A stretch of DNA of 20,234 nucleotides, taken from assembly GCA_037132015.1 (NCBI GenBank), contig JBAXPW010000025.1, positions 1-20,234 on the forward strand. The letters run 5' to 3'. Source of the stretch: JBAXPW01 sp037132015 (GTDB taxonomy: Bacteria; Patescibacteriota; Microgenomatia; UBA1406; GWC2-37-13). The notes under the pieces were generated by a model that was not told the origin of the DNA, ran no database searches, and saw nothing but the letters and a program-made list of their open reading frames with translations. Made by a program: the position numbers and the translations under genes. How positions within the stretch are numbered: the stretch's first letter is position 1; each line of letters begins with the position of its first letter. Positions 1-7,301 of this stretch are shown one piece after another.

Positions 1-221
1 AAACAAAGTATTGCCCTAGAACCAACCCGCCGAATCGGCGGACTGCTCTAACCAGGCCCAAAGGCATATGTTGTACTATTAGAGTTTTCCTTGAAATCAA
101 ACACACAAAAAATACCTGAGATTGATCTCAGATAGCCAATTTTATCACTTTATAGCATCTAATTCAAATGTGATTTAATTCTTCAAACTCTTCTATGTCT
201 ATTCTGCTATAATAATTCTCT
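1..221. other. Intergenic region with two hairpins, no gene recognised
   Basis: The first ~84 bases are richer in GC than the surroundings. They hold a hairpin at 27-41 (CCGCC, loop GAATC, GGCGG) and a longer-range pairing of CTCTAA (46-51) with TTAGAG (79-84). A second hairpin lies at 116-131 (CTGAGA, loop TTGA, TCTCAG), followed by a T-containing stretch. These could be the end of a structured RNA or the terminator of a gene left of the window. I could not fold the sequence into a tRNA and recognise no RNA family. No ORF with coding character is seen here. Confidence 0.4.
205..213 (+). promoter_or_regulatory. Extended -10 promoter of the M16 peptidase gene
   Basis: TGCTATAAT is a perfect extended -10 element (TGnTATAAT). 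Only 8 nt separate it from the ATG at 222, so transcription should begin at or within about 2 nt of the start codon, giving a leaderless mRNA. No Shine-Dalgarno sequence is present. A weak -35-like TTCAAA is seen at 182-187, but its spacing is poor. Confidence 0.65.
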
Positions 222-1517
222 ATGAAATATGATATACAAACACTTCCCAATGGATTAAAAGTACTCTTAATCGATACAGAAGCATTTCCAACAGTAACTT
301 CTATGTTGCTTGTCGGTGCTGGTTCACGATATGAGAATGATACAAATAATGGTATTGCACACTTTTTTGAACATATGGCGTTTAAAGGTTCAAAAAAATA
401 TCCACATTATTCCATCATTGCCTCAACAATTGATGAAATGGGTGGCATATTTAATGCCTTTACAAGTAAAGATCACACAGGATATTTTATAAAAACAACA
501 AGTGATCAATATCCAAAGGTCGCTGACATTCTTTCAGATATGATATTGAACCCTCTTATTCCTGAGGATGAACTTGAAAAAGAAAAAGGTGTCATTATTG
601 AAGAAATCAATATGTATGAAGACACACCTTCTGATATTGTCGGACAGATGTTTGAAACACTGTTATATGAGGGAAACCCTCTTGGTTTCCGAATTATTGG
701 CACAAAGGAACTAATTCGTAATTCAAATAAACAAATTTTTCTTGATTATATAAACAAACTTTATCATCCAAGTAATGCCCTTTTTGTTGTGGCAGGTGGA
801 CTTAATAATTCAAAAAATGCAAATACCTCAAATCATTATCTTGAAGTGGCAAAAGAAAAATTTGGTATGTGGAAAGATCAACCAGTTGATACATTTACAC
901 CTGTTGTAGAAACACAATCAAAGCCTCAAATAATTATTCAAAAAAAACCATCAGAACAAGCACATTTTGTTTTAGGATTTCGTACATTTTCACAAAATGA
1001 TTCCCGAAGAAGAGCTTTGTCAGTTCTAAGTACTGTTCTTGGTGGAGGAATGTCATCACGATTATTTGATGAGGTTCGTGAAAAAAGAGGATTATGTTAT
1101 TACATATCAACAGGTCGACAACATTATCATGATGTAGGTTATTTAGCTACACAAGCAGGCGTTCCTACGGACGTAGAAAAAGTAAAAGAAGCTATGCGGG
1201 TAACATATCAAGAACACATGAAAATTGTGAATGGAGATATAAAGGAAGAAGAAATAGTTCGTGCAAAAGCAATGATAAAAGGTCGTATGATGCTTTCCCT
1301 TGAAGATTCATACAGAGTCGCAAGTTTTATGGGAACAAAATTATTGTTAGAAGGAAAAATAGAGATGCCAGAAGACATTATTGGTGAAGTTGAAAAAGTA
1401 ACAAAGGATGATATTGTTCAATTAGCAAGAGAATTTTTTATTCCTGAGAAATTAAATATCGCATTGATTGGACCATTTGAAACGGATGTTATAAAGACGG
1501 AGGAAATAATTAGTTAA
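222..1517 (+). CDS. M16 family zinc metallopeptidase (insulinase/processing-peptidase type)
   Basis: 431-residue protein with the inverted zinc motif HxxEH at H47-F-F-E50-H51. The third ligand Glu is at E127, in GVIIEEIN, at the spacing usual for the family. E50 is the expected catalytic base. The C-terminal half has the second M16 domain, including the REKRGLCYYIS segment (about residues 285-295) that helps bind substrate. About 430 residues is normal for single-chain bacterial M16B peptidases, which usually cut short peptides or unfolded segments inside a closing clamshell. I see no convincing signal peptide, so it is probably cytoplasmic. M16B enzymes often come as an active/inactive pair; no partner is seen in the window. 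The ATG at 222 is favoured because the MKYDIQTLPNG opening fits family N-termini and a promoter lies directly upstream. The stop is followed at once by a tandem-repeat array. Confidence 0.93.
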   Translation: MKYDIQTLPNGLKVLLIDTEAFPTVTSMLLVGAGSRYENDTNNGIAHFFEHMAFKGSKKYPHYSIIASTIDEMGGIFNAFTSKDHTGYFIKTTSDQYPKVADILSDMILNPLIPEDELEKEKGVIIEEINMYEDTPSDIVGQMFETLLYEGNPLGFRIIGTKELIRNSNKQIFLDYINKLYHPSNALFVVAGGLNNSKNANTSNHYLEVAKEKFGMWKDQPVDTFTPVVETQSKPQIIIQKKPSEQAHFVLGFRTFSQNDSRRRALSVLSTVLGGGMSSRLFDEVREKRGLCYYISTGRQHYHDVGYLATQAGVPTDVEKVKEAMRVTYQEHMKIVNGDIKEEEIVRAKAMIKGRMMLSLEDSYRVASFMGTKLLLEGKIEMPEDIIGEVEKVTKDDIVQLAREFFIPEKLNIALIGPFETDVIKTEEIIS

Positions 1518-1533
1518 AAGTCTAAAGAAAAGA

Positions 1534-1672
1534 GTTATAAAGTTCATAAAGTTATAAAGTTATAAAGTTATAAAGTTATAAAGTTATAAAGTCTAAAGTC
1601 AGAAGTCAGAAGAAAAGAGTTATAAAGTTATAAAGTTCATAAAGTTATAAAGTCTAAAGTCAGAAGTCAAAA
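1534..1672. repeat. Tandem array of GTTATAAA 8-mers and GTCWRAA 7-mers
   Basis: Perfect GTTATAAA units lie at 1534-1541, 1551-1558, 1559-1566, 1567-1574, 1575-1582, 1583-1590, 1619-1626, 1627-1634 and 1644-1651. A 9-base variant GTTCATAAA occurs at 1542-1550 and 1635-1643. Each block ends in 7-mers: GTCTAAA, GTCAGAA, GTCAGAA at 1591-1611, and GTCTAAA, GTCAGAA, GTCAAAA at 1652-1672. The whole is therefore two copies of a larger unit that starts near GAAAAGAGTTATAAAG and differs in 8-mer number. It fills the gap between the peptidase stop and the promoter of the next gene. The GTCTAAA unit recurs at 15413-15436. Confidence 0.95.
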
Positions 1673-1687
1673 GTAAAATGTTTCCTT

Positions 1688-1693
1688 TATACT
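1688..1693 (+). promoter_or_regulatory. -10-like TATACT directly before the surface-protein start
   Basis: TATACT (5 of 6 to consensus) ends 6 nt before the ATG at 1700, so a transcript starting here would be leaderless. The expected -35 position falls in the last units of the repeat array, and no good TTGACA match is present. No ribosome binding site is seen. Confidence 0.5.
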
Positions 1694-1699
1694 TAATGT

Positions 1700-3784
1700 A
1701 TGAGGAAGTTTTTTATATCATTATTTATCTGTATATATTTTGGTATAACTACTTCATTGACTTTTGCTCAAACTACTTCAAATATAAGTGTTTCAGCATC
1801 TGTAAATCCTCATGCAAGTGATTTTATCTTATCTATTCAAAATGATGCAACTGGAGAGTTAGCACCTGGTGATTTAGTCAACTATACAGTTGCCTATAGA
1901 TCATCTGCTCCCAATTCTTTACCAGTTGAATTAGTCGCTGGTTGGGACAAGGGTATCGTAGTTGGCACGCCTTCAAATCAGATAGAAACATTAGAATATG
2001 TAGTTGGATCCGCCATTACATCATCAGAAGGCGCTATTCCGATAGTTAATTTGAACAATAATACAATACATTGGAATATAAATTCTCTCGATCCTTCGGT
2101 AAATTCAAACACTGTTCAGTTTACATTACGTGTGAAAAATCCTATCCCTTATGATATATCATTGACAAATAGAGTATATATTGGTGGTACTTTTGTAGCA
2201 TTACAATTAACTCCTGTAGAATCAAGTATAACGGTCAGAGGATTGCCAAATCCTACAGCAACACCAACTCCAATACCTACAGAAACACCCACACCTACGC
2301 TTACACCGCTTCCCACTATCCCTCTTCCAACAAGTAAAATAATTTCTCCCACTTCAACTCCAGGTCCTGGTCCATCAGCAACACCTATGCCAAAAATTAA
2401 CATTTCACCAACACAAAAAATAATTTCCGTAGTACAAAAAATGAACGCTCGTGTATCAATTAGTGCTGTAAACGATACGAGTGCAACCATGCGTATTATT
2501 GCTGATACAAAATTCAAATATTTATATACTCTATCAAAATGTAATAGTCAGGTTGGAGAATCAAAAGAAGGAATAGAAAATAAATCAGATCACACATTAA
2601 CAATCACATCACTTCAATCAGGGACTACTTATTGTGTAAATATTATCCTAACTTCAGAAAAATCAGAAGAACGGGTTTCACAAGTTTTTTCATTCACAAC
2701 TTCAAAGGCATTAGCTTTATATACTATTCGTGATTTTGTTATACATTGGTATGATTTACCAATATTTTCGATGCATGTTCCTTTTGTATTATTGCCAACC
2801 TCTTCCCTTATAAAATTTACTATTCCTATAGATCAATCTAAATTGATTGAATCACTTATAGTACAGGTCCAAAACGACTCTGTATTATCTGCAACGTCAT
2901 CTCGAGTTGAATACAATCGTGATAGTTCAGATCTCAAAGAAGTGATACAGGGTATTTTTTCAGGAAATCTAAAATTGCCTGATGTTGTGGGAAAGTATAG
3001 AATCCAAATAATTGCTAAAGATATTTATGGAGGGTCAAGTACAATGATTATTCCCGGATATCTTATACTTCGTGAGTCAATCCAGATAGTTGACAAGTCA
3101 AACAATCAGCCAATTGAAGGAGCTAAACTAAATATAAAATATCTAAATCAAAAAACAAAAAAATATATTGATTTTAATTCTTCTTTTCGTTTGAGTAATG
3201 CAGAAAATCAATTAGTTCCTGATTATAATTCAGATAATCAGGGAAAAGTACTTCTGCCTCTCATAGAAGGAGAATATAAATTAACTGTCGTTGCTCCACG
3301 ATACAAAACACTTGAAAAATCAATTTTTATCAATGAAAACAATCAACTATTTCCCATACTTGAAATGGAATCGCAAAACTCAATCTATTCAATATATAAA
3401 GATATAAATTCAAGCATATTGAAAGTATCAGATTATGTATCTTCTCAAAGTAGTATTATATTTTCTTCATTACTTGCTCGTAATGCATTTGCATTTTTTA
3501 TGGGAGTAGTATTGTTGATTGTAGAAATTCTTGATAGTTTGAGAGAGAAGACAACTAAACGGTCATTTTTTGGCTTTCAGGCTGAATTTCGTGAGGTATT
3601 GAACATAGTTGATAAATGGATAGATATGGTTTTCTGGACCTTAAGTTTTGTCTGTGTAGTCGGATTTTTATTGTTTTCTGGAATATTAAGTATTGTGCCA
3701 TTTCTTTTATTGATGAGTATATATGTATGGAGTGGACGTGTTGAAGATATCTTAAAGTGGTCTAAACATAAGTTCAATAAGTGA
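1700..3784 (+). CDS. Secreted, membrane-anchored multidomain surface protein (DUF11-like, Pro/Thr linker, Fn3-like, C-terminal TM segments)
   Basis: 694 residues. A signal peptide covers residues 1-24 (Lys/Arg start, hydrophobic core, cleavage near TFAQ/TT). Residues 28-180 look like a DUF11-type Ig-like domain, with PGDLVNYTVAYRSS and an NxxxIHWNINSL segment. Residues 183-235 are a Pro/Thr-rich flexible linker of repeated TPTP. Residues 245-335 resemble a fibronectin type III-like domain (TLTITSLQSGTTYCVNI). Residues 375-455 look like another Ig-like unit, and 458-555 a carboxypeptidase-regulatory-like fold (PIEGAKLNIKY, GEYKLTVVAPRYKTLEKS). Hydrophobic segments lie near 590-612 and 643-680, so the C-terminus is embedded in the membrane with a short basic tail. 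It is probably an exported adhesin or envelope scaffold. It converges on the WxL-like operon, with only 4 nt between the two stops. Domain names come from pattern recognition, not a search. Confidence 0.75.
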   Translation: MRKFFISLFICIYFGITTSLTFAQTTSNISVSASVNPHASDFILSIQNDATGELAPGDLVNYTVAYRSSAPNSLPVELVAGWDKGIVVGTPSNQIETLEYVVGSAITSSEGAIPIVNLNNNTIHWNINSLDPSVNSNTVQFTLRVKNPIPYDISLTNRVYIGGTFVALQLTPVESSITVRGLPNPTATPTPIPTETPTPTLTPLPTIPLPTSKIISPTSTPGPGPSATPMPKINISPTQKIISVVQKMNARVSISAVNDTSATMRIIADTKFKYLYTLSKCNSQVGESKEGIENKSDHTLTITSLQSGTTYCVNIILTSEKSEERVSQVFSFTTSKALALYTIRDFVIHWYDLPIFSMHVPFVLLPTSSLIKFTIPIDQSKLIESLIVQVQNDSVLSATSSRVEYNRDSSDLKEVIQGIFSGNLKLPDVVGKYRIQIIAKDIYGGSSTMIIPGYLILRESIQIVDKSNNQPIEGAKLNIKYLNQKTKKYIDFNSSFRLSNAENQLVPDYNSDNQGKVLLPLIEGEYKLTVVAPRYKTLEKSIFINENNQLFPILEMESQNSIYSIYKDINSSILKVSDYVSSQSSIIFSSLLARNAFAFFMGVVLLIVEILDSLREKTTKRSFFGFQAEFREVLNIVDKWIDMVFWTLSFVCVVGFLLFSGILSIVPFLLLMSIYVWSGRVEDILKWSKHKFNK

Positions 3785-3788
3785 TTCT

Positions 3789-4199
3789 TTACTTGATAAA
3801 AATGGTGAGTTCTGCACCTGAAATAGTGTCTTTTACTATGTGTGTTCCACGAGTATAAAGTGAGGTTTGTAATTGCTCAGATTTTCCGTACGGTCGTATT
3901 GTTTGTAATTCTTTAATATCTGATCTAAGATCCATTCTTGCTGTTTCATTGTTATTTATTATTGCAATATATCTTCCATAACCAATTGAAACTGTTGATG
4001 GGTCAAACTTACCCTCTTTTAGAGATACCTGTGTGATAAGATTTTCCGTTCCTGTTTCTTCAGGCATTCCTATTATTTTTTTTGATGCAGAAAGTAACTC
4101 AATTTCAGGTTTTCCAACAAATGCTGAAGGAAAAAGCCATGCATGGAAAAAAAATCCACATATAAAAAAAACTAGAGCTGTGAGGAAAAAACGTTTCAT
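3789..4199 (-). CDS. Small membrane-anchored cupredoxin-like protein without visible copper ligands
   Basis: 136 residues. An N-terminal hydrophobic segment (about residues 4-24) anchors or exports it. Residues 62-136 read like a plastocyanin-type beta sandwich: GKFDPSTVSIGYGRYIAIIN matches the usual FxPxxIxIxxGxxVxxxN opening, and the chain ends in a beta strand, AELTIFIK. The C-x-H-x-M type copper ligands are absent: there is one His (H120) and no Cys in this part, so metal binding is unlikely. It is the last gene of the minus-strand operon. Its ATG follows the upstream stop by one base (TAATATG), which suggests translational coupling. By position it may be an accessory subunit of the WxL-like/DUF916-like surface complex. 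The fold call is tentative. Confidence 0.6.
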   Translation of the reverse strand: MKRFFLTALVFFICGFFFHAWLFPSAFVGKPEIELLSASKKIIGMPEETGTENLITQVSLKEGKFDPSTVSIGYGRYIAIINNNETARMDLRSDIKELQTIRPYGKSEQLQTSLYTRGTHIVKDTISGAELTIFIK

Positions 4200-4200
4200 A

Positions 4201-5139
4201 TTACTTTCCCGAGAATGCTTTAAGTGCTTTATTGAGACGTTTTCGCATGAACCAGATTACAAGTAAAATTCCTGCAATGATAGATGCTAGTTTGATGGGA
4301 AAAGCAAAAAATGAAGTTGTTATAGTTAATGAATCATTTTTAGAACCATAATATATGATAGCTGTTGCTTGATATCTTCCTAATAAAAATATATTTTTGA
4401 GAGGTGTGGTAATGATGCGTTCTGCAGAATTTAATATGTTTGTTGGAGGAATAACTACGTCTGCCACTTTGTTTCCGAGCATATCTGTTACGCTAATGAG
4501 TCCTGTTATTTTAACAAATACGTTTCCTGTATTTTTTAATTTGAGTGTCATAGGGACTGGTCCATATTCTTGAAAGGGAGGAGTTTGAAAGTACACTGAT
4601 TGGATATTCTCGTTTATTTCTCCCGATACTCTGACTAAAAATAATGAAGCTATCTCCTGATTGACCGACGCGGTATTAGCCGTTTGCTTTGAGACAGTGC
4701 TAAAAACAAAAGCTCCATATTGACCGCCGGCAACATTCTTTGAAGGTATTTTGAGGGTTGCTATTACTTCTTGTTCGGCACCTGCCTCAAGAGAAAAGGT
4801 CTCTGGTTTCACTCCGCCCCAACGTGAAATAGAGTTGGAACCGCGATTAACTAGAGCAATCTGTCCTTGATCTTCCTGAGCGACAATATCTTCAAGATGA
4901 ACCTTCATATTGAGTATATTTGCAGTTCTATTTCGTATTTTCGATTTAATTACTATTTCTTTCCCTGGATCTGTTTCGAGATCTTGAGTTGGTGGAGATA
5001 TCTCAAGAGTTTGTGCAGGGTTGAAGGTTTGAGCTATTGTTGTATAGGTACTCAGTAATAAAATTGTGATAAATATACTTGATGTCACAATAGTTAATAT
5101 TGTTTTTTTTCCTGAAAGTGATTTTTTTTGTATAGTCAT
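4201..5139 (-). CDS. DUF916-like (WxL-interacting-type) membrane protein, second copy
   Basis: 312 residues. Signal peptide or anchor at about 12-36, ending TTIAQ/TF. Residues 42-170 form an Ig-like domain resembling DUF916: PGKEIVIKSKIRNRTAN, then a VAGGQYGAFVFSTVS strand pair that matches the family's GGxYGxxxF signature, then FLVRVSG. Residues 180-280 form a second Ig-like domain (MTLKLKNTGNVFVK), followed by one transmembrane helix (about 283-300) and a basic cytoplasmic tail (RKRLNKALKAF). In Firmicutes, DUF916/DUF3324 proteins are membrane partners of WxL surface proteins. Here it follows a WxL-like gene, repeating the order of the pair upstream. The paralogue at 6369-7301 has the same architecture. 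Its stop precedes the next ATG by one base. Confidence 0.72.
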   Translation of the reverse strand: MTIQKKSLSGKKTILTIVTSSIFITILLLSTYTTIAQTFNPAQTLEISPPTQDLETDPGKEIVIKSKIRNRTANILNMKVHLEDIVAQEDQGQIALVNRGSNSISRWGGVKPETFSLEAGAEQEVIATLKIPSKNVAGGQYGAFVFSTVSKQTANTASVNQEIASLFLVRVSGEINENIQSVYFQTPPFQEYGPVPMTLKLKNTGNVFVKITGLISVTDMLGNKVADVVIPPTNILNSAERIITTPLKNIFLLGRYQATAIIYYGSKNDSLTITTSFFAFPIKLASIIAGILLVIWFMRKRLNKALKAFSGK

Positions 5140-5158
5140 GGTAGTAAGTTAATTATTC

Positions 5159-5167
5159 ATTATAACA
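5159..5167 (-). promoter_or_regulatory. Extended -10 promoter before the second DUF916-like gene
   Basis: On the minus strand TGTTATAAT is a perfect extended -10, 19 nt before the ATG at 5139, so the leader would be about 12 nt. No Shine-Dalgarno is seen. A -35-like TTTGAT lies 16 nt upstream. Just upstream, ATACTC (5172-5177) and GAGTAT (5192-5197) can pair; this may be a weak terminator for the WxL-like gene before it. Confidence 0.55.
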
Positions 5168-5212
5168 AAATATACTCAAAATCAAATTGAAGAGTATGAA
5201 TATTGAGTATGA

Positions 5213-6307
5213 TCAATAGGTAGGGGTTGCGACCAGTATAACTGTTCCTGAATAACTTCCTGCTGGTTGTACGCCATTTACTTCTACTTGCCAACCTACA
5301 CGAGTTGTTTGTGCATTCACTCCTGTTGCGCTACAAATAAGCTCTTCTTGAGTGGTACCTCCTCCGGCCCATTTATTAGAACTAAAACGTGATGCCGTTC
5401 CTGTACATAATGATGGATCTTCAGTTGTATACCCAAAGTATCCTGTGTTTACACTTGCCGATACACCCGCTGGTGACGACCATGTTGTAGGAGCTGTATT
5501 AGTACCTGAAAATTCATCAATATTTTGAGATCCAAAAGTTAGAGGTGGTGTTGCTAAATTTTTCACAGTTACTGTATATCCGCTACCTGCATTTGTTGTA
5601 ACAGTTACATCATGAGCAGCTCGTGATGGCGTATTGGCTGTTAATGTTCCAAAAGGAATAGTAGTTGCTGTTGTTGTTACCGTTGTTGATGCATTATTCA
5701 CAAGACTTGTTGAACCAACTGCTGCTAAAGAAAATGAAAGTGTAGGATCAACAGAGGCAGTAACAGAAATAGATGTTGTGTCAAGAATAGCAAAAGCAAC
5801 AGTACCTGTATCAATCGTAGCAGAAGCACCTGTTTTTGTTGTGACTCGCACATAATATGAAGTATTTATGACTGATGGATTTGTCACATTTGTGAAAGGA
5901 ATACTAATGGCTGTACTACTTGTTATAGAAGCAGGAGATGTAACCGTATATGTTACGGTGTTTGAGGCAACACTTGCGGTACCCGCCCCAATTCCCGAAG
6001 CAGTTCCAATAGTTGTGCCAAGCGTTAGACCTGTTGGTGCAGTACAAGTTCCTGATGCAGAGGTGCAATATTGAAAATCAATGGATGCAATTGTACCTGT
6101 CGTTCCTGTTGTTAAATTAAATGTATGCGTAGTTGCTGCATTTGATGCTCGTGAATCAGATATTGTTATTTTAGAAGCACTTAACGCTCCTGCTTGAACT
6201 TGTTGAATAAAACTTTGTCCAAATGGAGTAAATAAATATCCCCCAATCAGTATTGAAGCAAAAAGGATACTTAGTTTAATTTTTCTATTGGTTTCTTTCG
6301 TAAGCAT
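5213..6307 (-). CDS. WxL-like secreted surface protein, second copy
   Basis: 364 residues, rich in Thr, Ser and Ala. A basic N-terminus and hydrophobic core (about 10-27) are followed by a likely cleavage site at VQA/GA near residue 39. Residues 44-178 form a beta-rich domain (KITISDSRASNAATTHTF ... NTSYYVRVTTKTG) with a Cys pair at C81 and C88. Residues 180-364 are WxL-like: TATTIPFGTLTANTPS, AGSGYTVTVKNL, a GYFGYTTEDPSL block and the ending GWQVEVNGVQPAGSYSG. Aromatic-x-Val/Leu stands where canonical WxL domains carry Trp-x-Leu. The second half clearly matches the product of 7301-8362: compare GYTTEDPSL...RFSSNKWAG with GYSTDDTSL...RFTNGGVKYAG, and QPAGSY with QPAGMY. It is probably exported and held at the surface through the DUF916-like partner encoded next. 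It ends in TGA. Confidence 0.7.
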   Translation of the reverse strand: MLTKETNRKIKLSILFASILIGGYLFTPFGQSFIQQVQAGALSASKITISDSRASNAATTHTFNLTTGTTGTIASIDFQYCTSASGTCTAPTGLTLGTTIGTASGIGAGTASVASNTVTYTVTSPASITSSTAISIPFTNVTNPSVINTSYYVRVTTKTGASATIDTGTVAFAILDTTSISVTASVDPTLSFSLAAVGSTSLVNNASTTVTTTATTIPFGTLTANTPSRAAHDVTVTTNAGSGYTVTVKNLATPPLTFGSQNIDEFSGTNTAPTTWSSPAGVSASVNTGYFGYTTEDPSLCTGTASRFSSNKWAGGGTTQEELICSATGVNAQTTRVGWQVEVNGVQPAGSYSGTVILVATPTY

Positions 6308-6313
6308 AATATC

Positions 6314-6342
6314 AGTTAATATTATTTTAGTTCAAAAGTCAA
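6314..6342 (-). promoter_or_regulatory. Candidate promoter of the second WxL-like module
   Basis: On the minus strand TTGACT (6342-6337) is followed after 17 nt by TTAACT (6319-6314), which ends 6 nt before the ATG at 6307. The -35 is good, the -10 is weak, and the spacing to the ATG predicts a leaderless start. A near-perfect palindrome abuts the -35. Confidence 0.4.
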
Positions 6343-6344
6343 TG

Positions 6345-6362
6345 ACATTTTGAGCAAAATGT
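6345..6362. promoter_or_regulatory. 18-bp palindrome, candidate operator
   Basis: ACATTTTGAGCAAAATGT has two 8-bp arms that are exact reverse complements around a 2-bp centre. It lies between the first DUF916-like gene and the candidate -35 of the second WxL-like gene. The centre is too short for a good RNA hairpin and no T-run follows, so a protein-binding site upstream of the promoter is more likely than a terminator. Confidence 0.5.
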
Positions 6363-6368
6363 ATTCTA

Positions 6369-7301
6369 TTATTCATTAAATATAATAGCGCGGATAGCTC
6401 TAACAATATTTTTTCTCAATTGAATGAATATAAAAATAAGAATAGATATAAAAATGAAAATCATCGTCCATATTGAGGGAGCGATAAATACATATTGAGT
6501 GTGTTGTTTTTGTAAACCATTTCCAACTGATATAGATAAAATTTCTTTATAAATTCCTGGATTTTGTGAAACTTTGAATGGTACATTCCATTTTCGAGAT
6601 TTTCCAGGGAATACTATTTTTTCCTCAAATTTTGAGTTGAAGTCTTCACGTGAGATGATGTTCTGGAATGCTAATTTTGGTTGGGCACTAAAATGAAATA
6701 TATCATTATTTGCAACATTAAAAAGTATTTGTGTATTAGTATCTCGCACCATTATGAAAGGTAATTGGGGAGAGATGATTTCAGCTTCATGTGATTTGAC
6801 AGGCGCCAGATTAACTCCAGTAAAAATAGGTATGAGAATGTTGGGAATAACTCGTGAATTATTTATATTCGCACTTTGAATAACTAATGATTCTAAATAC
6901 AGAGTTGCATAATATCCTCCTGTTCGTACCACGTTTGGTGGCTGAATTGTAAGTGTGATTTCTTTCGTTTCGTGAGGGCCAAGAACGATATCTTTAGGTG
7001 AAATAGTAAGCCATTTAAGTAATTCTGAAGCTCTTGAAAGGGGGAGAGGAGTGGTATCATCATCAGGACTTTGTAAATCATATGTTGAGAGCCTCATTGG
7101 AATCTGCGTCTCAGTGATGTTAGAAATTTTTATTGTTTGAGATATTGTTTTTCCTGGAGAAAGTGAGAGGGATATTATTGCAGGTGAAACCTGAATTCCA
7201 ACTCGTTTTTCTTGTGCAGATACAGGAATACATATTATAAGAAAAATTCCAATCACAATATTCAATACAAAATATTTTTTAATTATTCTATTTATTATCA
7301 T
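6369..7301 (-). CDS. DUF916-like (WxL-interacting-type) membrane protein, first copy
   Basis: 310 residues. Signal peptide at 1-30 (IPVSAQ/EK). Residues 34-140 form an Ig-like DUF916-type domain: QVSPAIISLSLSPGKTISQT, SNITETQIPMRLSTYDLQ, and VRTGGYYATLYLES, the family's GGYY strand. Residues 150-270 form a second Ig-like domain (TGVNLAPVKS, ILFNVANNDIFHF). One transmembrane helix follows at about 277-295, then a basic cytoplasmic tail (RKNIVRAIRAIIF). Its ATG overlaps the stop of the WxL-like gene upstream by one base (TAATG), so the two are very likely translationally coupled and made in fixed ratio. The probable role is to hold its WxL-like partner at the membrane or wall. The family assignment is by pattern and context; the order signal peptide, two Ig-like domains, TM, short tail is what the family usually shows. 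Confidence 0.75.
   Translation of the reverse strand: MIINRIIKKYFVLNIVIGIFLIICIPVSAQEKRVGIQVSPAIISLSLSPGKTISQTIKISNITETQIPMRLSTYDLQSPDDDTTPLPLSRASELLKWLTISPKDIVLGPHETKEITLTIQPPNVVRTGGYYATLYLESLVIQSANINNSRVIPNILIPIFTGVNLAPVKSHEAEIISPQLPFIMVRDTNTQILFNVANNDIFHFSAQPKLAFQNIISREDFNSKFEEKIVFPGKSRKWNVPFKVSQNPGIYKEILSISVGNGLQKQHTQYVFIAPSIWTMIFIFISILIFIFIQLRKNIVRAIRAIIFNE

Noticed and set aside
1..84. Minus-strand tRNA, suggested by TGGTTAGAGC and GGTTCTAG
   Set aside because: No matching D-stem, no U33 in the anticodon-like loop, a mismatched T-stem and no acceptor pairing.
1534..1672. CRISPR array
   Set aside because: Units are 7-9 bases with no unique spacers and no cas genes nearby.
2149..2517. 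Antisense frame opposite the Pro/Thr linker of the surface protein
   Set aside because: Its Gly/Val repetition is a by-product of the ACN/CCN codons on the other strand, and it lacks a promoter.
3782..5215. UGA read as glycine or tryptophan, as in some CPR or mycoplasma lineages
   Set aside because: UGA serves as the stop at 3782-3784 and 5213-5215 where families naturally end, and all genes read through with the standard code.
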